Shown here: positions 9,008 through 17,102 of the stretch, in pieces
Position numbering within the stretch: the stretch's first letter is position 1
How the letters are laid out: each line of letters starts with the position of its first letter
DNA from: CBDIHP01 sp965279195
GTDB lineage: Bacteria > Planctomycetota > Planctomycetia > Isosphaerales > Isosphaeraceae
NCBI GenBank assembly: GCA_965279195.1
Contig: CBDIHP010000040.1
Coordinates: forward strand, 1 to 64,000
Direction: 5' to 3'
DNA: 64,000 bases
The notes under the pieces: generated by a model
The model's input: only the letters and a program-made list of their open reading frames with translations
Database searches by the model: none
Told to the model about the DNA's origin: nothing
Translations under genes and position numbers: made by a program

Positions 9008-10005
9008 GGTTCGGCACGCTCCTCGGGCCGGATCAACAGACGCGGGCGGACCGCCATGACCGCCGCCGAGACCAGGATCTCCGCCGCGATCCACGCCAGC
9101 CGCAAGGCCAGCGCGGCCACCACGGCGAGGTCGGCGTCGATCGTCGACGCCAGGGCCGTCCAGAGCACCCACTCGCGGACCCCCAGGCCCCCGGGCGAGA
9201 TCAGCACGACGAATCCCGCCACCGTCGCCAGCGCCACGCTCCCGATCACCGCCGGCCAGGCCGACGGCGCCAGCCCCCCCGGCAGGAGCGCATCGATCAC
9301 GATGACCTGGCTCAATCCCAGGAGGATCCAGCAGGCGACCCCCCAGGCCACCCCCTCCCAGAGCAGCCTCTGGGACAGGTTCAGCACCGGGCTGTCGCCG
9401 ATCCCCTTCAAGGGCTTCTTCAGGAAGGTCGCCACCGACACGAACACGCCCGGCCAGACCAGGACCAGGAACCCCAGCCCGACCGCCAGCCCCAGCAGGG
9501 CGAGCGGCACGTCGAGCGTAACCCCCGCGATGGGGCCGAGTTCCACCGTGGAGCGAGGGGAGATCCCGAACGCCACGGCCGAGGCGAACCCGCCGGCCGT
9601 CATCATCACGAACGTCTCGTAGAGCGTGCCCACCGCCGCCGTCGCCGGCCGGACGCCGTACGGCGCGACCAGCCCGGCCCGGATCACGACCGCCAGCGCT
9701 TTGCCCGGGACGTACTTGCCCAGGTGGCTGACGTAATACGCCCGGATCGCCGAGTACCAGCCGGTCGGCGACGGGCTGGCCTGGAGGATCCTCGCGTAGA
9801 AGGCCCCCTGACAGCCGATCCCCAGCAGGTACACCAGCCCGGAGAACGCCAGGACCCCCCAGCGGAGCTGGAGGTGCAGGCCCTTCGCCTGCATGTCCTG
9901 CCACGTCCGGCCGACGTGCCGGCCCACGGCGTAGAGTACGATCGACGCCACGACCAGACGGATCGCGACCTTGAGGAGGCCCACCCAGCGTTTCTTCTCA
10001 CTCAT
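9001..10005 (-). CDS. UPF0104 / lysylphosphatidylglycerol-synthase TM-like membrane protein
   Basis: A 334-residue integral membrane protein with about eight helices. It shows the family's central HLGKYVPGKALAVVIRAGL segment and ISPGGLGVREW near the C-terminus, both characteristic of the LPG synthase transmembrane (AglD/YbhN-like) family. Members lacking the soluble aminoacyl-transferase domain, as here, are often near glycosyltransferases and are thought to handle lipid-linked substrates. The overlap with the GT2 gene (ATGCTGA) supports a shared operon. Substrate unknown. Confidence 0.85.
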   Translation of the reverse strand: MSEKKRWVGLLKVAIRLVVASIVLYAVGRHVGRTWQDMQAKGLHLQLRWGVLAFSGLVYLLGIGCQGAFYARILQASPSPTGWYSAIRAYYVSHLGKYVPGKALAVVIRAGLVAPYGVRPATAAVGTLYETFVMMTAGGFASAVAFGISPRSTVELGPIAGVTLDVPLALLGLAVGLGFLVLVWPGVFVSVATFLKKPLKGIGDSPVLNLSQRLLWEGVAWGVACWILLGLSQVIVIDALLPGGLAPSAWPAVIGSVALATVAGFVVLISPGGLGVREWVLWTALASTIDADLAVVAALALRLAWIAAEILVSAAVMAVRPRLLIRPEERAEPC

Positions 10006-10119
10006 CCTGGCCGCGTCCCCGGCGCGGGCGCCGTGGCGACGGGGGGCTGGAGATCAGGCCATTCGGCTGCGATCATCGGGTCGTCCTGACGAGGATCCAT
10101 CCTGGAGAATGCATCGGGC

Positions 10120-11418
10120 ATGCCGCGCCTCACACTAACCGTTCTACCCCGACCGCTCAAGCCGACCATCCCGACCCTCGCCCTCTGGGGGGCCCTGATC
10201 GGTTTTGCGGGAACAGACCCGATCGCCGCCCGGGCCCAGATGGCCGGCGCGGTCCCCGACTTCACGATCGCCCCCGCCCAGGTCGACAACGGCCCCCCGC
10301 TGACCTGGCTCGGCGGCGACGTCGGCCGGATGATCGTGCTCGACGGCAATCGCACCCTCTGGTTCTTCTCCGACGCCTACATCGGGCCGGTCGGGGCCCG
10401 GGACCGTCGCGCGGCCTTCCCCAAGGTCGTGAACACCGTCGCCCTCGGCGAGGTCGTCCCCGGCGCCTTCCCGCCGTTCCGGATCCAGCACCTCGTCAAA
10501 TCCGCCCGCAACGGCAGCCCCCGGCACTTCTTCGAGGACCCCCTGGGCGGCAAGATTAACCCCGAGACCGGCAAGCCCTTCGACACCAAGTTCTGGGCCT
10601 TCAAGCCCATCGTCGTCCGGGGCGTGCTGTACGTCTTCCTCAACCGGATTGTGGGCCTGAGTTCCACGAAGTGGGAGACCAAGACCAGCGTCATCGCCCG
10701 GGTCCGCAACTACCGCGACCACCCGTTCCGCTGGAACATCGAGTACATCGACCTCTACCGCGACGCCAACCCCGCCTTCGGCTACGAGGCGGTCGAGGAC
10801 GGCAAGCACCTCGTGATCTACGGCACGATGAAGGACCGGGGCATCAAGACCATCGCCGTCCGGGTCCCCATCGACGTCCTCGAACGTATCCCCGCCGGCG
10901 AGACGCTCGAAGGGGTCGTCGAGTACATGAACACGGGCTACCACTGGACCCGGCCCGATCGCTCGGGCCCGAAGCCCTCGGTCATCGACGGCATCGCGAA
11001 TTGCTGGGACGCCGACATCCCTTCGACCGCCGGCTTCTCCGTCCGCTACAACCCCGGCCTGAAGCGCTGGCAGGCCGTCTACCTCGACACCTTCACCGGC
11101 TGGCCCTGCGGCGTGCCGAAGGTCGTCCAGGCCAAGATCTCCAAACCCGGCGCCGGCCCGCTCGGCCCCTGGGAGCCCCCGGCCGAGATCTATCGCCTCC
11201 CCGAGCTCGACCCCGAATCGGCTGTCTTCCGCCCGGACGCGTTCGGCTACATGACCCACGAGGTCCCCGAGTTCTCCCACGACCCCACGCGCAGGATCAT
11301 GTTCACCTACTGCAACAGTTTCGCCCCCTGCAGCAAGGTCGCCCCCGAGTGGCACCGCACCGACCTGAACTACTACCGCGTCCGCGCCGTCGAGGTGAAG
11401 AACCCGTTCGCGAGGTGA
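10120..11418 (+). CDS. Secreted beta-propeller protein (DUF4185/DUF5005-like)
   Basis: A 432-residue protein with an N-terminal signal peptide (hydrophobic stretch to about residue 37, ending AARAQ). The mature part has LGGDVGRMI and RTLWFFSDAYIGP near its start, and further W/G/D-rich strands at intervals to FTYCNSFAP near the end, resembling five-bladed propellers of DUF4185/DUF5005, a glycosidase-like fold. Function is not established. It is transcribed divergently from the UPF0104/GT2 group across a 114-bp gap. Confidence 0.6.
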   Translation: MPRLTLTVLPRPLKPTIPTLALWGALIGFAGTDPIAARAQMAGAVPDFTIAPAQVDNGPPLTWLGGDVGRMIVLDGNRTLWFFSDAYIGPVGARDRRAAFPKVVNTVALGEVVPGAFPPFRIQHLVKSARNGSPRHFFEDPLGGKINPETGKPFDTKFWAFKPIVVRGVLYVFLNRIVGLSSTKWETKTSVIARVRNYRDHPFRWNIEYIDLYRDANPAFGYEAVEDGKHLVIYGTMKDRGIKTIAVRVPIDVLERIPAGETLEGVVEYMNTGYHWTRPDRSGPKPSVIDGIANCWDADIPSTAGFSVRYNPGLKRWQAVYLDTFTGWPCGVPKVVQAKISKPGAGPLGPWEPPAEIYRLPELDPESAVFRPDAFGYMTHEVPEFSHDPTRRIMFTYCNSFAPCSKVAPEWHRTDLNYYRVRAVEVKNPFAR

Positions 11419-11425
11419 GACTTCC

Positions 11426-11567
11426 TGGAGTGCGGAAGCTCGCTTCCGCTCGGTTTTCGCGAAGCTCGCTTCGCGTGCCGGACCGAAGCTTCAGGCTGGC
11501 GATTCGAGGCGGTCTCTCGGGAGCAAGCTCCCGCCGTCCGACAGCGGAAGCAGGCTTCCGCACTCTG
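11426..11567. repeat. Structured inverted-repeat element, family A copy 1
   Basis: A 12-bp perfect terminal inverted repeat (GAGTGCGGAAGC at 11428-11439 with its complement at 11554-11565) encloses internal hairpins, including GCGAAGCTCGCTTCGC and CGGGAGCAAGCTCCCG. A second copy at 18862-19001 has the same internal order but a different, still self-complementary, terminal helix. It lies just downstream of the propeller gene. Confidence 0.8.
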
Positions 11568-11595
11568 GGCGGTAACCGGATCGAAGCGCAACCAG

Positions 11596-11667
11596 CACCG
11601 GCGGGAGGATTCGAACCTCCACTCGTCGCCTTAACAGGGCGCCGCCCTACCGTTGGGCCACACCGGT
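11596..11667 (-). tRNA. tRNA-Asn (GTT)
   Basis: The minus strand folds as a full cloverleaf: acceptor ACCGGTG/CGCCGGT, D-arm GCCC..GGGC, anticodon loop CTGTTAA (anticodon GTT), and T-arm GGAGG-TTCGAAT-CCTCC. The 27-43 pair is a G-A mismatch; all other stems pair. CCA is not encoded. Confidence 0.93.
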
Positions 11668-11692
11668 CTTGAGGGAGTCACGATCTCCCCAG

Positions 11693-11765
11693 TGGGTCGG
11701 GGGGCGCTCGAATCCCCGTATGCGGCTTTTCAGACCGCCGCTACTCCGTCTCAGCTACCGACCCG
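11693..11765 (-). tRNA. tRNA-Phe (GAA)
   Basis: The minus strand gives acceptor GGGTCGG/CCGACCC (7 perfect pairs), anticodon stem GCGGT/GCCGC with loop CTGAAAA (anticodon GAA), and a T-arm GGGGA-TTCGAGC-GCCCC. The last T-stem pair, normally the near-invariant G53-C61, is A-G here. This is odd for a working tRNA but could also be a base error. It lies 25 bp upstream of tRNA-Asn on the same strand. Confidence 0.82.
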
Positions 11766-11820
11766 TCACTGTCGTCGTCCTGATGGACAAGCCGGGCCGT
11801 TTTTGAGTTCGCGGAGAAAA

Positions 11821-11868
11821 CCAAGACGCCAAGTTCGCGGAGAATTCTCCGCGTCCTTGGCGTCTTGG
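11821..11868. repeat. 48-bp palindrome (family C repeat)
   Basis: CCAAGACGCCAAG at 11821-11833 pairs with its exact complement at 11856-11868, and the inner segment 11836-11853 (CGCGGAGAATTCTCCGCG) is itself a perfect palindrome. It sits just downstream of the oxidoreductase stop, so it could end that transcript, although there is no T tract. A diverged relative is at about 45017-45050. Confidence 0.75.
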
Positions 11869-11895
11869 CGGGTCAATTCCTCGATCCCTCTGCGA

Positions 11896-13209
11896 TCAAA
11901 CCTCGAACTTCCAGGGCGACCGCATCTCGCGCGAGAGGTACTTGTTGGCGTCGGCGTCGTCGCCGAAGTTCTGGGCCTTGGGGTCCCAGTTCAGGGGGCG
12001 GCCGATCTGGAGGGCGATGTTGGCCAGGTGGCAGACGGTCACGGACCGGTGCGCGATGGCGACGTCGCAGATCGGCGCCTTGCGAGTCCGGATGCCGTCC
12101 ATGAAGTTGCCCATGTGGTTGTCGGAGTGGTAGAGGCGCACCGCGTCCTTGCCCAGGGGCTCGTCGAGGAGCTTCTTGTCCGACGCGGCGATCCGGCTGC
12201 GGCTGACGAAGATCCAGCCCTTGTCGCCCACGAACCGGACGCCGTTCTCGCCCATGCTGGAGCAGTTCAGCACCGCGCCGCTGGCGTACTGGAACGTCGC
12301 GGTGAAGTTCCTGGGGTGGTTGTAGCTGTTGGGCTTCTTGGCGACCTCCTCGCCGACGGCCGTGACGGCGATCGGGCCGGACTCGTCCATGCCGAGGCCC
12401 CACTGGGCGATGTCGTTGTGGTGCGCGCCCCAGTCGGTGAACTTGCCGCCGGAGTACTCCTTCCACCAGCGGAACTCGTAGTGGCAGCGTTCCTTGACGT
12501 AGGGGACGTCGGGCGTCGGCCCCTGCCAGAAGTTCCAGTCGAGCCCTTCGGGGACCTTCGCCGTGGGGAACGGGCCGCCCTGGGGATTGTCGCCGATGCG
12601 GGCCTCGACCACCTTGACGTTGCCGATCCGGCCGTTGCGGACGAGCTCGCAGGCCAGGCGGAAGCGGGCGTCGGACCGCTGCTGCGAGCCGGTCTGGAAG
12701 ACGCGGTCGTACTTGCGGGCGGCCTTGATCATGTGGTGACCCTCGTCGATCGTGAGGGTCAAGGGCTTCTCGCAGTAGACGTCGCACCCGGCCTTCATCG
12801 CGGCGATCGCCGTGAGCGCGTGCCAGTGGTCGGGCGTGCCGATGGTGACGGCGTCGAGGTCCTCCTTCTCCAGCAACTCGCGGAAGTCGTTGTAGAGCTT
12901 GGCCTCGCCCTTGAGTTCCTTCTTGTTGACGTTTTCGCGGTGGGAGGCGTCGACGTCGGCGAGGGCGATGACCTTCACGCCCTTCTGCCGCATCGCCGCC
13001 TTCATGATCCCGGTGCCCTGCCCGCCGACGCCGATCGCCCCCATGACGATCGTGTCATTCGGCCCGATCTTCCGGGGAGCCGCGGCGTCCTTCTCCAGGT
13101 TGAGCGCCAGGGTCTCCTGCGCATACCACAGGGGCAACCCCGCCCCGACCAGCCCCGTGAGGGTCGATTCGAGGAATCCGCGTCGGGACATGTTCGACGG
13201 CTTCTGCAT
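11896..13209 (-). CDS. Tat-exported Gfo/Idh/MocA family oxidoreductase
   Basis: A 437-residue protein. The start at 13209 gives a twin-arginine signal (MSRRGFLES, then a hydrophobic run). Next comes the NAD(P)-binding Rossmann start MGAIGVGGQGTG, then the family signature CEKPLTLT and a C-terminal alpha/beta domain with HHNDIAQWG. The longer frame to 13311 adds 34 unlikely residues. Planctomycete genomes hold many such exported oxidoreductases, presumably for sugars or inositols; the substrate cannot be read from sequence. Confidence 0.9.
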   Translation of the reverse strand: MQKPSNMSRRGFLESTLTGLVGAGLPLWYAQETLALNLEKDAAAPRKIGPNDTIVMGAIGVGGQGTGIMKAAMRQKGVKVIALADVDASHRENVNKKELKGEAKLYNDFRELLEKEDLDAVTIGTPDHWHALTAIAAMKAGCDVYCEKPLTLTIDEGHHMIKAARKYDRVFQTGSQQRSDARFRLACELVRNGRIGNVKVVEARIGDNPQGGPFPTAKVPEGLDWNFWQGPTPDVPYVKERCHYEFRWWKEYSGGKFTDWGAHHNDIAQWGLGMDESGPIAVTAVGEEVAKKPNSYNHPRNFTATFQYASGAVLNCSSMGENGVRFVGDKGWIFVSRSRIAASDKKLLDEPLGKDAVRLYHSDNHMGNFMDGIRTRKAPICDVAIAHRSVTVCHLANIALQIGRPLNWDPKAQNFGDDADANKYLSREMRSPWKFEV

Positions 13210-13541
13210 GGCGTGAGTTCTCCCCGTGCGAGGCCCTTGCGGGGCGCTCGCGAGCGTGCTTCGGCAGGTCCAGTTCAAGGCGGAGATCGCTGAGGCAGGC
13301 CGGCGCGGCACGACCTCGCCATGGCCGCCGGTGTGAGCCGATCATAATGCCGTCGGGGGCACGATGATAGGCCGTCGACGGGATCGATGACCTGCAAAAG
13401 GGCTGGGGCGATGCGGCAGGGCGCGTTTTCTTGACCTATGCTTCCCCTGGGGGAGCGGGCAACCGGCGGGCGATGGATGGCCACCATCGTGGGACGATCC
13501 TGCGAGGCTGGGATCGATCGACTTCGATCTGGAGTGTTATC
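13210..13541. other. Intergenic region, no gene seen
   Basis: 332 bp between the divergent oxidoreductase and a small plus-strand ORF. A TTGACC hexamer occurs near 13433 but no convincing -10 follows. No repeat or hairpin stands out. Confidence 0.5.
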
Positions 13542-13772
13542 ATGGAATACCGAGGGCGGTTTCAGGCCCAGGGCGGAGGCTTGGAGGCGTCCGAGTCGTG
13601 GGCCCAGGGTGAGCCGCTCGCCGCCCTCCTCGGCCATCATCTTCTGAGCGGCCTCGCCCTCAAGATCCCCTCCAGGGAATTTGCCATCCGGACGGATGCC
13701 TTCCTGAAGGCACACCGCTTCATCGATTCCGGCATGTCGTCCGGCGGAGTCGGCCCATGCAAGAAAACGTAA
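13542..13772 (+). CDS. Small hypothetical protein
   Basis: A 76-residue ORF starting MEYRGRFQAQ and ending GPCKKT. Not recognised. The composition is balanced (single cysteine near the C-terminus, no low complexity) and it sits 85 bp upstream of the IS-interrupted gene on the same strand. The frame stays open upstream to 13431 with less protein-like sequence. It could be a degraded fragment; confidence that it is translated is moderate. Confidence 0.4.
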   Translation: MEYRGRFQAQGGGLEASESWAQGEPLAALLGHHLLSGLALKIPSREFAIRTDAFLKAHRFIDSGMSSGGVGPCKKT

Positions 13773-14185
13773 CTGGTCCGAGGGAGTCGGGATCGACGGG
13801 TGGACATCGAAGTCCAGCGGGGCCTGGCGTTCGCGTAACTGAAAAAGGGATTCCATCATGGCGGACGTCCTCTTCCCTCGGTTCCTCGACGAACCGTTGC
13901 AGTATCGAGACGCCGAACGCTACTGGCAGGGCGTTTGGAGCAGGATTGAGCCGACCGATCGCGAACATACAGGTTGGCTCATCCCCTGGCTGAACACCGG
14001 CTCCCTCGAGATCCGCGACGGGAATCCAATCTTCAGCGCCTGGTCGCCATCGCTCGGCCGGGGCATTCGGGTGAGGCTCAAGGTGGATTCCGGGGTGATG
14101 GGGCGTTGGGTCGCCGGATGCGGTAGGATCGGCGGTCTCGGACGACCTTGACCTCCTTCGCGAACGGGCACGCGAGCCGGGCACC

Positions 14186-15132
14186 ATGGTGAACATCCAG
14201 GACCTCTTCGACGACGCCAAGTGCTTCCAGACCGTCCGCGATCTGCGGTGGCCGGACGGCGTCGCCTGCCCCGCGTGCGGTTCGACCTCGGTCGTCCGGA
14301 ACGGGCGCGACGACACCCAGCCCGACCGCCAGCGGTACGAGTGCAAGGCCTGCCGCAGGCGCTTCGACGACCTGACCGACACGGTCTTCGCCGGCCATCA
14401 TCGGCCGCTGCGCACCTGGATCGCCTGCCTGTATTTCATGGGGCTGAACCTCTCGGGGCTGCAGATCGCCCGCGAACTCGGCATCGACAAGTCCGACGCC
14501 CGCGACATGATCGCGGCCCTCCGCCGGGGCATCGTCGACCGCAGCCCGCCGGAGCGCCTCTCGGGCGAGGTCGAATGCGACGAAGTCTATGTCGTGGCGG
14601 GACATAAGGGCCACCCCGAGGCCGTCGAAAAAAAGGCCGGCCCGGGCGGCGACGGCGCCTGAAAGGGGCCCCGGGCCGGGGGACGCTCGAGAAGGAGAAG
14701 CCGCCGATCTTCGGCATGCTCCAGCGCGGCGGCCGGGTCGTGATCCGGATGCTGGCGGACGTCAGGCAGGCGACGATCCGCCCCCTGATCGAGGCGACGA
14801 TCGCCCCGGGGTCGCTCGTCCACACCGACGAGTACGACATCTACAGTCGGCTGGAGGAGTGGGGATATCGGCACAAGACGGTCTGCCACGGGAAGGGCGA
14901 GTACGCCCGCGACGAGGACGGCGACGGGTTCCACGAGGTCCACGTCAACACCATGGAAGGCTTCTGGTCGCTGTTGCGGAGCTGGCTGCGCCCCCACCGC
15001 GGAATCTCCCAGGAATCGCTGACGCTGTACCTGGCGTTCTTCCAGTTCGTCCACAACGTCCGAGCCCGCGGGAGGGCCTTGCTCGGGGCACTCATCACTC
15101 AACTGGTGGCATCACCCCGGAATCCATCTTGA
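14186..15132 (+). CDS. IS1595-like transposase, two phases joined by -1 frameshift
   Basis: The first phase (14186-14662) has the family's N-terminal zinc ribbon (CPACGS, then CKACRR), a helix-turn-helix, and the first catalytic aspartate in VECDEVYV. The second phase has HTDEYDIYSRL (second Asp) and VNTMEGFWSLL (the N..E catalytic block). Zero frame ends 27 codons past CDEVYV. Slipping back one base at A_AAA_AAG (14629-14635) joins the phases into a ~315-residue protein whose junction (EKKGRPGRRRR..LEKEKPPIFG) reads like single-ORF relatives. The stop lies in the right inverted repeat. Alternatively one A was lost from the run and the gene is dead. Confidence 0.88.
14629..14679 (+). promoter_or_regulatory. 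Candidate -1 programmed ribosomal frameshift signal
   Basis: The heptamer A_AAA_AAG lies in the correct zero-frame register (codons GAA AAA AAG). It is followed by a 10-bp perfect GC stem, CCGGCCCGGG at 14637-14646 with CCCGGGCCGG at 14670-14679. The spacer is only about 1 nt if the stem is fully paired; partial melting would give a more usual spacing. The new frame is the one that encodes the rest of the transposase. Confidence 0.65.
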
Positions 15133-15456
15133 GCCTCGGGTGATTCAGGAGGAACCCGCCGGGGATGACTCGGATTTCCATTCCTGGTTGGACACGTTCG
15201 GGGGAGATCGGGGGGAGCCCGGGGTCATTGAGGAACTCGTGATCGCGTGCGTGCTTACGGAGGCGAATGCCGAGCGGGCGCTCGGGCTCATGGGCCCTTG
15301 GACGCGAGGCGAGGCCGGGGTGGGATCGAACGGGATCCTGTCCGAGACCGGGGTGATTCCTGGGCCCGGTTGAGGGGGAGTGGCTTCGGCTGAATGGCGC
15401 GGCGGGGTGAATGCTCGATGGCTTGGCGGGGAAGCGCGGCAGCCGCATTCCAAGGG

Positions 15457-16044
15457 TCAATGTACGACAATCCAGGGCATGCCGGGCCGGTCGCTGCGGA
15501 CGTTCCGGTAGGTGACGAGGCGGAGGCCCCGGGACGCGGCGGGGAAGACGGGGTCGACAATGCCCAGGCCGGCGGCGTCGCCGACGGTGGTGCCGGGGGG
15601 CAAGGGGGTGCTCTTCCAGAGGACCAGCTCGCTCGCGTCGAGCACCCGGGCGATCCGGGCCGAGATCGAGTCGGTCGTGGCCGACCAGCTCCGGGGCAAG
15701 ACGTCGTCGGACTCGATGAACGGCCGAGGGGCCAGGATGGGTGTGCGGCCGGAAGTCCAGATTTCGTCCAGCGCGTCGAGTGTCTCGACCACGACGAGGT
15801 TCGGGACCAGCCCCTCGACGACCCGGGCGGAGACGTCGAGCGCCCGGAGCGCCAGGAGGTGAGATCGCTCCTCGCCGATGGCGTGGACGCGGTCGAGGTC
15901 GCGGATTGCGTCGGCCAGCGCACCGCCGCCGATGATGAAGACCCTCTGCGACGGGGACCCGTCGACCTCCTCGCGGAGCCGATCGGGCAAGAGTGGCCAG
16001 TCGAGCAGGCTGCCGCCGACCTTGATCACGACGGGGCCGCTCAT
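15457..16044 (-). CDS. Amino-acid-kinase-fold protein, MfnE-like (C1 cofactor synthesis)
   Basis: A 195-residue protein. VIKVGGSLLDWP at the N-terminus and FIIGGGALAD are the phosphate and nucleotide signatures of the aspartokinase/uridylate kinase fold; LVLWKSTPLPPGT follows. It is short compared with true aspartokinases and resembles the archaeal-type kinase MfnE, which phosphorylates the aminomethylfuran precursor of methanofuran. The start overlaps the stop of the MfnF-like gene upstream by 4 bases (ATGA). The assignment to furan-cofactor synthesis rests on this neighbourhood and on the fhc genes elsewhere in the window. Confidence 0.75.
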   Translation of the reverse strand: MSGPVVIKVGGSLLDWPLLPDRLREEVDGSPSQRVFIIGGGALADAIRDLDRVHAIGEERSHLLALRALDVSARVVEGLVPNLVVVETLDALDEIWTSGRTPILAPRPFIESDDVLPRSWSATTDSISARIARVLDASELVLWKSTPLPPGTTVGDAAGLGIVDPVFPAASRGLRLVTYRNVRSDRPGMPWIVVH

Positions 16045-17081
16045 GGCACCTGCTCCGAGGCGAGTTGCACCAGCGCATACGCGCAACCGGCACCCGATGC
16101 GACGGGCCCCCATGCTTCCCGGAGCGGGACGATCGGGCTGCCCTCGGGGAGCATCCGGGCGGCGAGCCGACGGGCCAGGAACTCGCCCGAGCCGGAGACC
16201 ACGGCCGATCGCGGCACGCCCGCCGTCGCGCGGCAGGCCCGCAGGGCGGCGGATTCGAGGCGAGTCAGCAAGGCTTCGTCCGCCGCGCGGGCGAAGGCGA
16301 TGGCGTCGTCGGGCGTGAAGCCGTCGCGGTCGGCCCCGATCATCCGGGCCAGTCGGTCGTGCGCGGCGTCGACCGTCGCGGGGCGGCCGTCTGCGGTCGA
16401 GAGGTCCTTCGGAGCCTCGGCGATCTCGCCCAGCATCAGGTAGATGTCGAGCGTCGAGGCGAAGATCTCGGCCGCCAGGCCCGTCGGCCGGCCCCGGAAG
16501 GGAAGCTCGGTGGCGAGGGCGCAGACGGGCGTGCGGCGGACGCCGGCGTAGACCAGTTCCCCGCGCTGGAGGCGTTCGGTGTCGGTCCGCCCCTCGGCCC
16601 GGACGGAGCCGATCTCCAGGGGGATGAGGTCGGTGGTGGTCGTGCCGATGTCGATGAGGATCCCCGGGGCGAATTCGCGGGGGATGAGCCGCGAGGCCAT
16701 GCCGGCGAGCGCCAGCCAGTTGGCGGCGGCGGCGAGCATGGGGCGCTCGCGGATCGATTCGGGCGTGTGGAACCGCTGATCGGTCCCCCAGACGCACAGG
16801 GGCCGGCCGCTCGCGGCCGAGAGCGTGGCGTCGAGCACCGCGTTCACGCCGACGGACTTGGTCGGGTAGCAGTCGCAGAGTTCGGCCGTCATGGTGAGCG
16901 CGAGGCGGTCGGCCGGCGGGAAGGTCGCGACCAGCCCGATGAGGATCCGGGGCAGCTCGTCGTGCCGCTTCCAGAGTTCGAACGGCAAGGATCGCGCCTG
17001 GCCGTCCGAGTGGGCAGCCTTGATGTTCGCGCCCCCGACGTCGAGCGCGAGCCAGCGGGGAGAGTGCTGGGGGGGCGTCAT
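16041..17081 (-). CDS. H4MPT-linked C1-transfer protein, hydantoinase/sugar-kinase fold (COG1548, MfnF-like)
   Basis: A 346-residue protein with an ASKHA-type fold: LALDVGGANIKAAHSDG near the N-terminus, ELCDCYPTKSVGV near residue 75, DIGTTTTDLIP near 150, and SGSGEFLARR near the C-terminus. This pattern marks the COG1548 family found in methanogens and in bacteria with H4MPT-dependent C1 transfer. Its archaeal member MfnF condenses the furan unit with glutamyl-tyramine during methanofuran synthesis. In bacteria the product may differ (methylofuran). It is preceded by the MfnD-like ligase with a 21-bp gap. Confidence 0.85.
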   Translation of the reverse strand: MTPPQHSPRWLALDVGGANIKAAHSDGQARSLPFELWKRHDELPRILIGLVATFPPADRLALTMTAELCDCYPTKSVGVNAVLDATLSAASGRPLCVWGTDQRFHTPESIRERPMLAAAANWLALAGMASRLIPREFAPGILIDIGTTTTDLIPLEIGSVRAEGRTDTERLQRGELVYAGVRRTPVCALATELPFRGRPTGLAAEIFASTLDIYLMLGEIAEAPKDLSTADGRPATVDAAHDRLARMIGADRDGFTPDDAIAFARAADEALLTRLESAALRACRATAGVPRSAVVSGSGEFLARRLAARMLPEGSPIVPLREAWGPVASGAGCAYALVQLASEQVP

Positions 17082-17102
17082 CGTCGTCCTCTCATTCGTG
17101 GT

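Larger units (their letters stand above)
14075..15135 (+). mobile_element. Complete IS1595-family (ISXO2-like) insertion sequence
   Basis: 1061 bp. The terminal inverted repeats match at 25 of 26 positions (left 14075-14100 starts GGCTCAAGGTGG; the right end is its complement at 15110-15135). An 8-bp target duplication TCGGGTGA flanks it at 14067-14074 and 15136-15143, the size expected for the IS1595 family. It carries one transposase gene in two overlapping phases. The perfect duplication and near-perfect ends suggest recent insertion. Confidence 0.95.
13858..15373 (+). pseudogene. Hypothetical gene interrupted by the IS1595-like element
   Basis: The 5' part encodes MADVLFPRFL to residue 72 (GRGIRV, base 14073). 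The 3' part resumes in the same reading frame at 15140 and runs to 15373. Deleting the element (14075-15135) with one copy of the 8-bp duplication restores an uninterrupted 148-residue ORF that joins ..GIRV to IQEEPAG.. . The rebuilt protein is acidic with a helical C-terminal half (VIEELVIACVLTEAN). The family is unknown to me. As it stands the gene is broken: the 5' part reads into the element and ends at 14151. Confidence 0.75.

Noticed and set aside
14186..15132. Reading the two transposase phases as two separate genes, orfA and orfB
   Set aside because: The catalytic residues are divided between the halves and the frame junction falls exactly on a slippery heptamer, so they make one protein or one broken gene.
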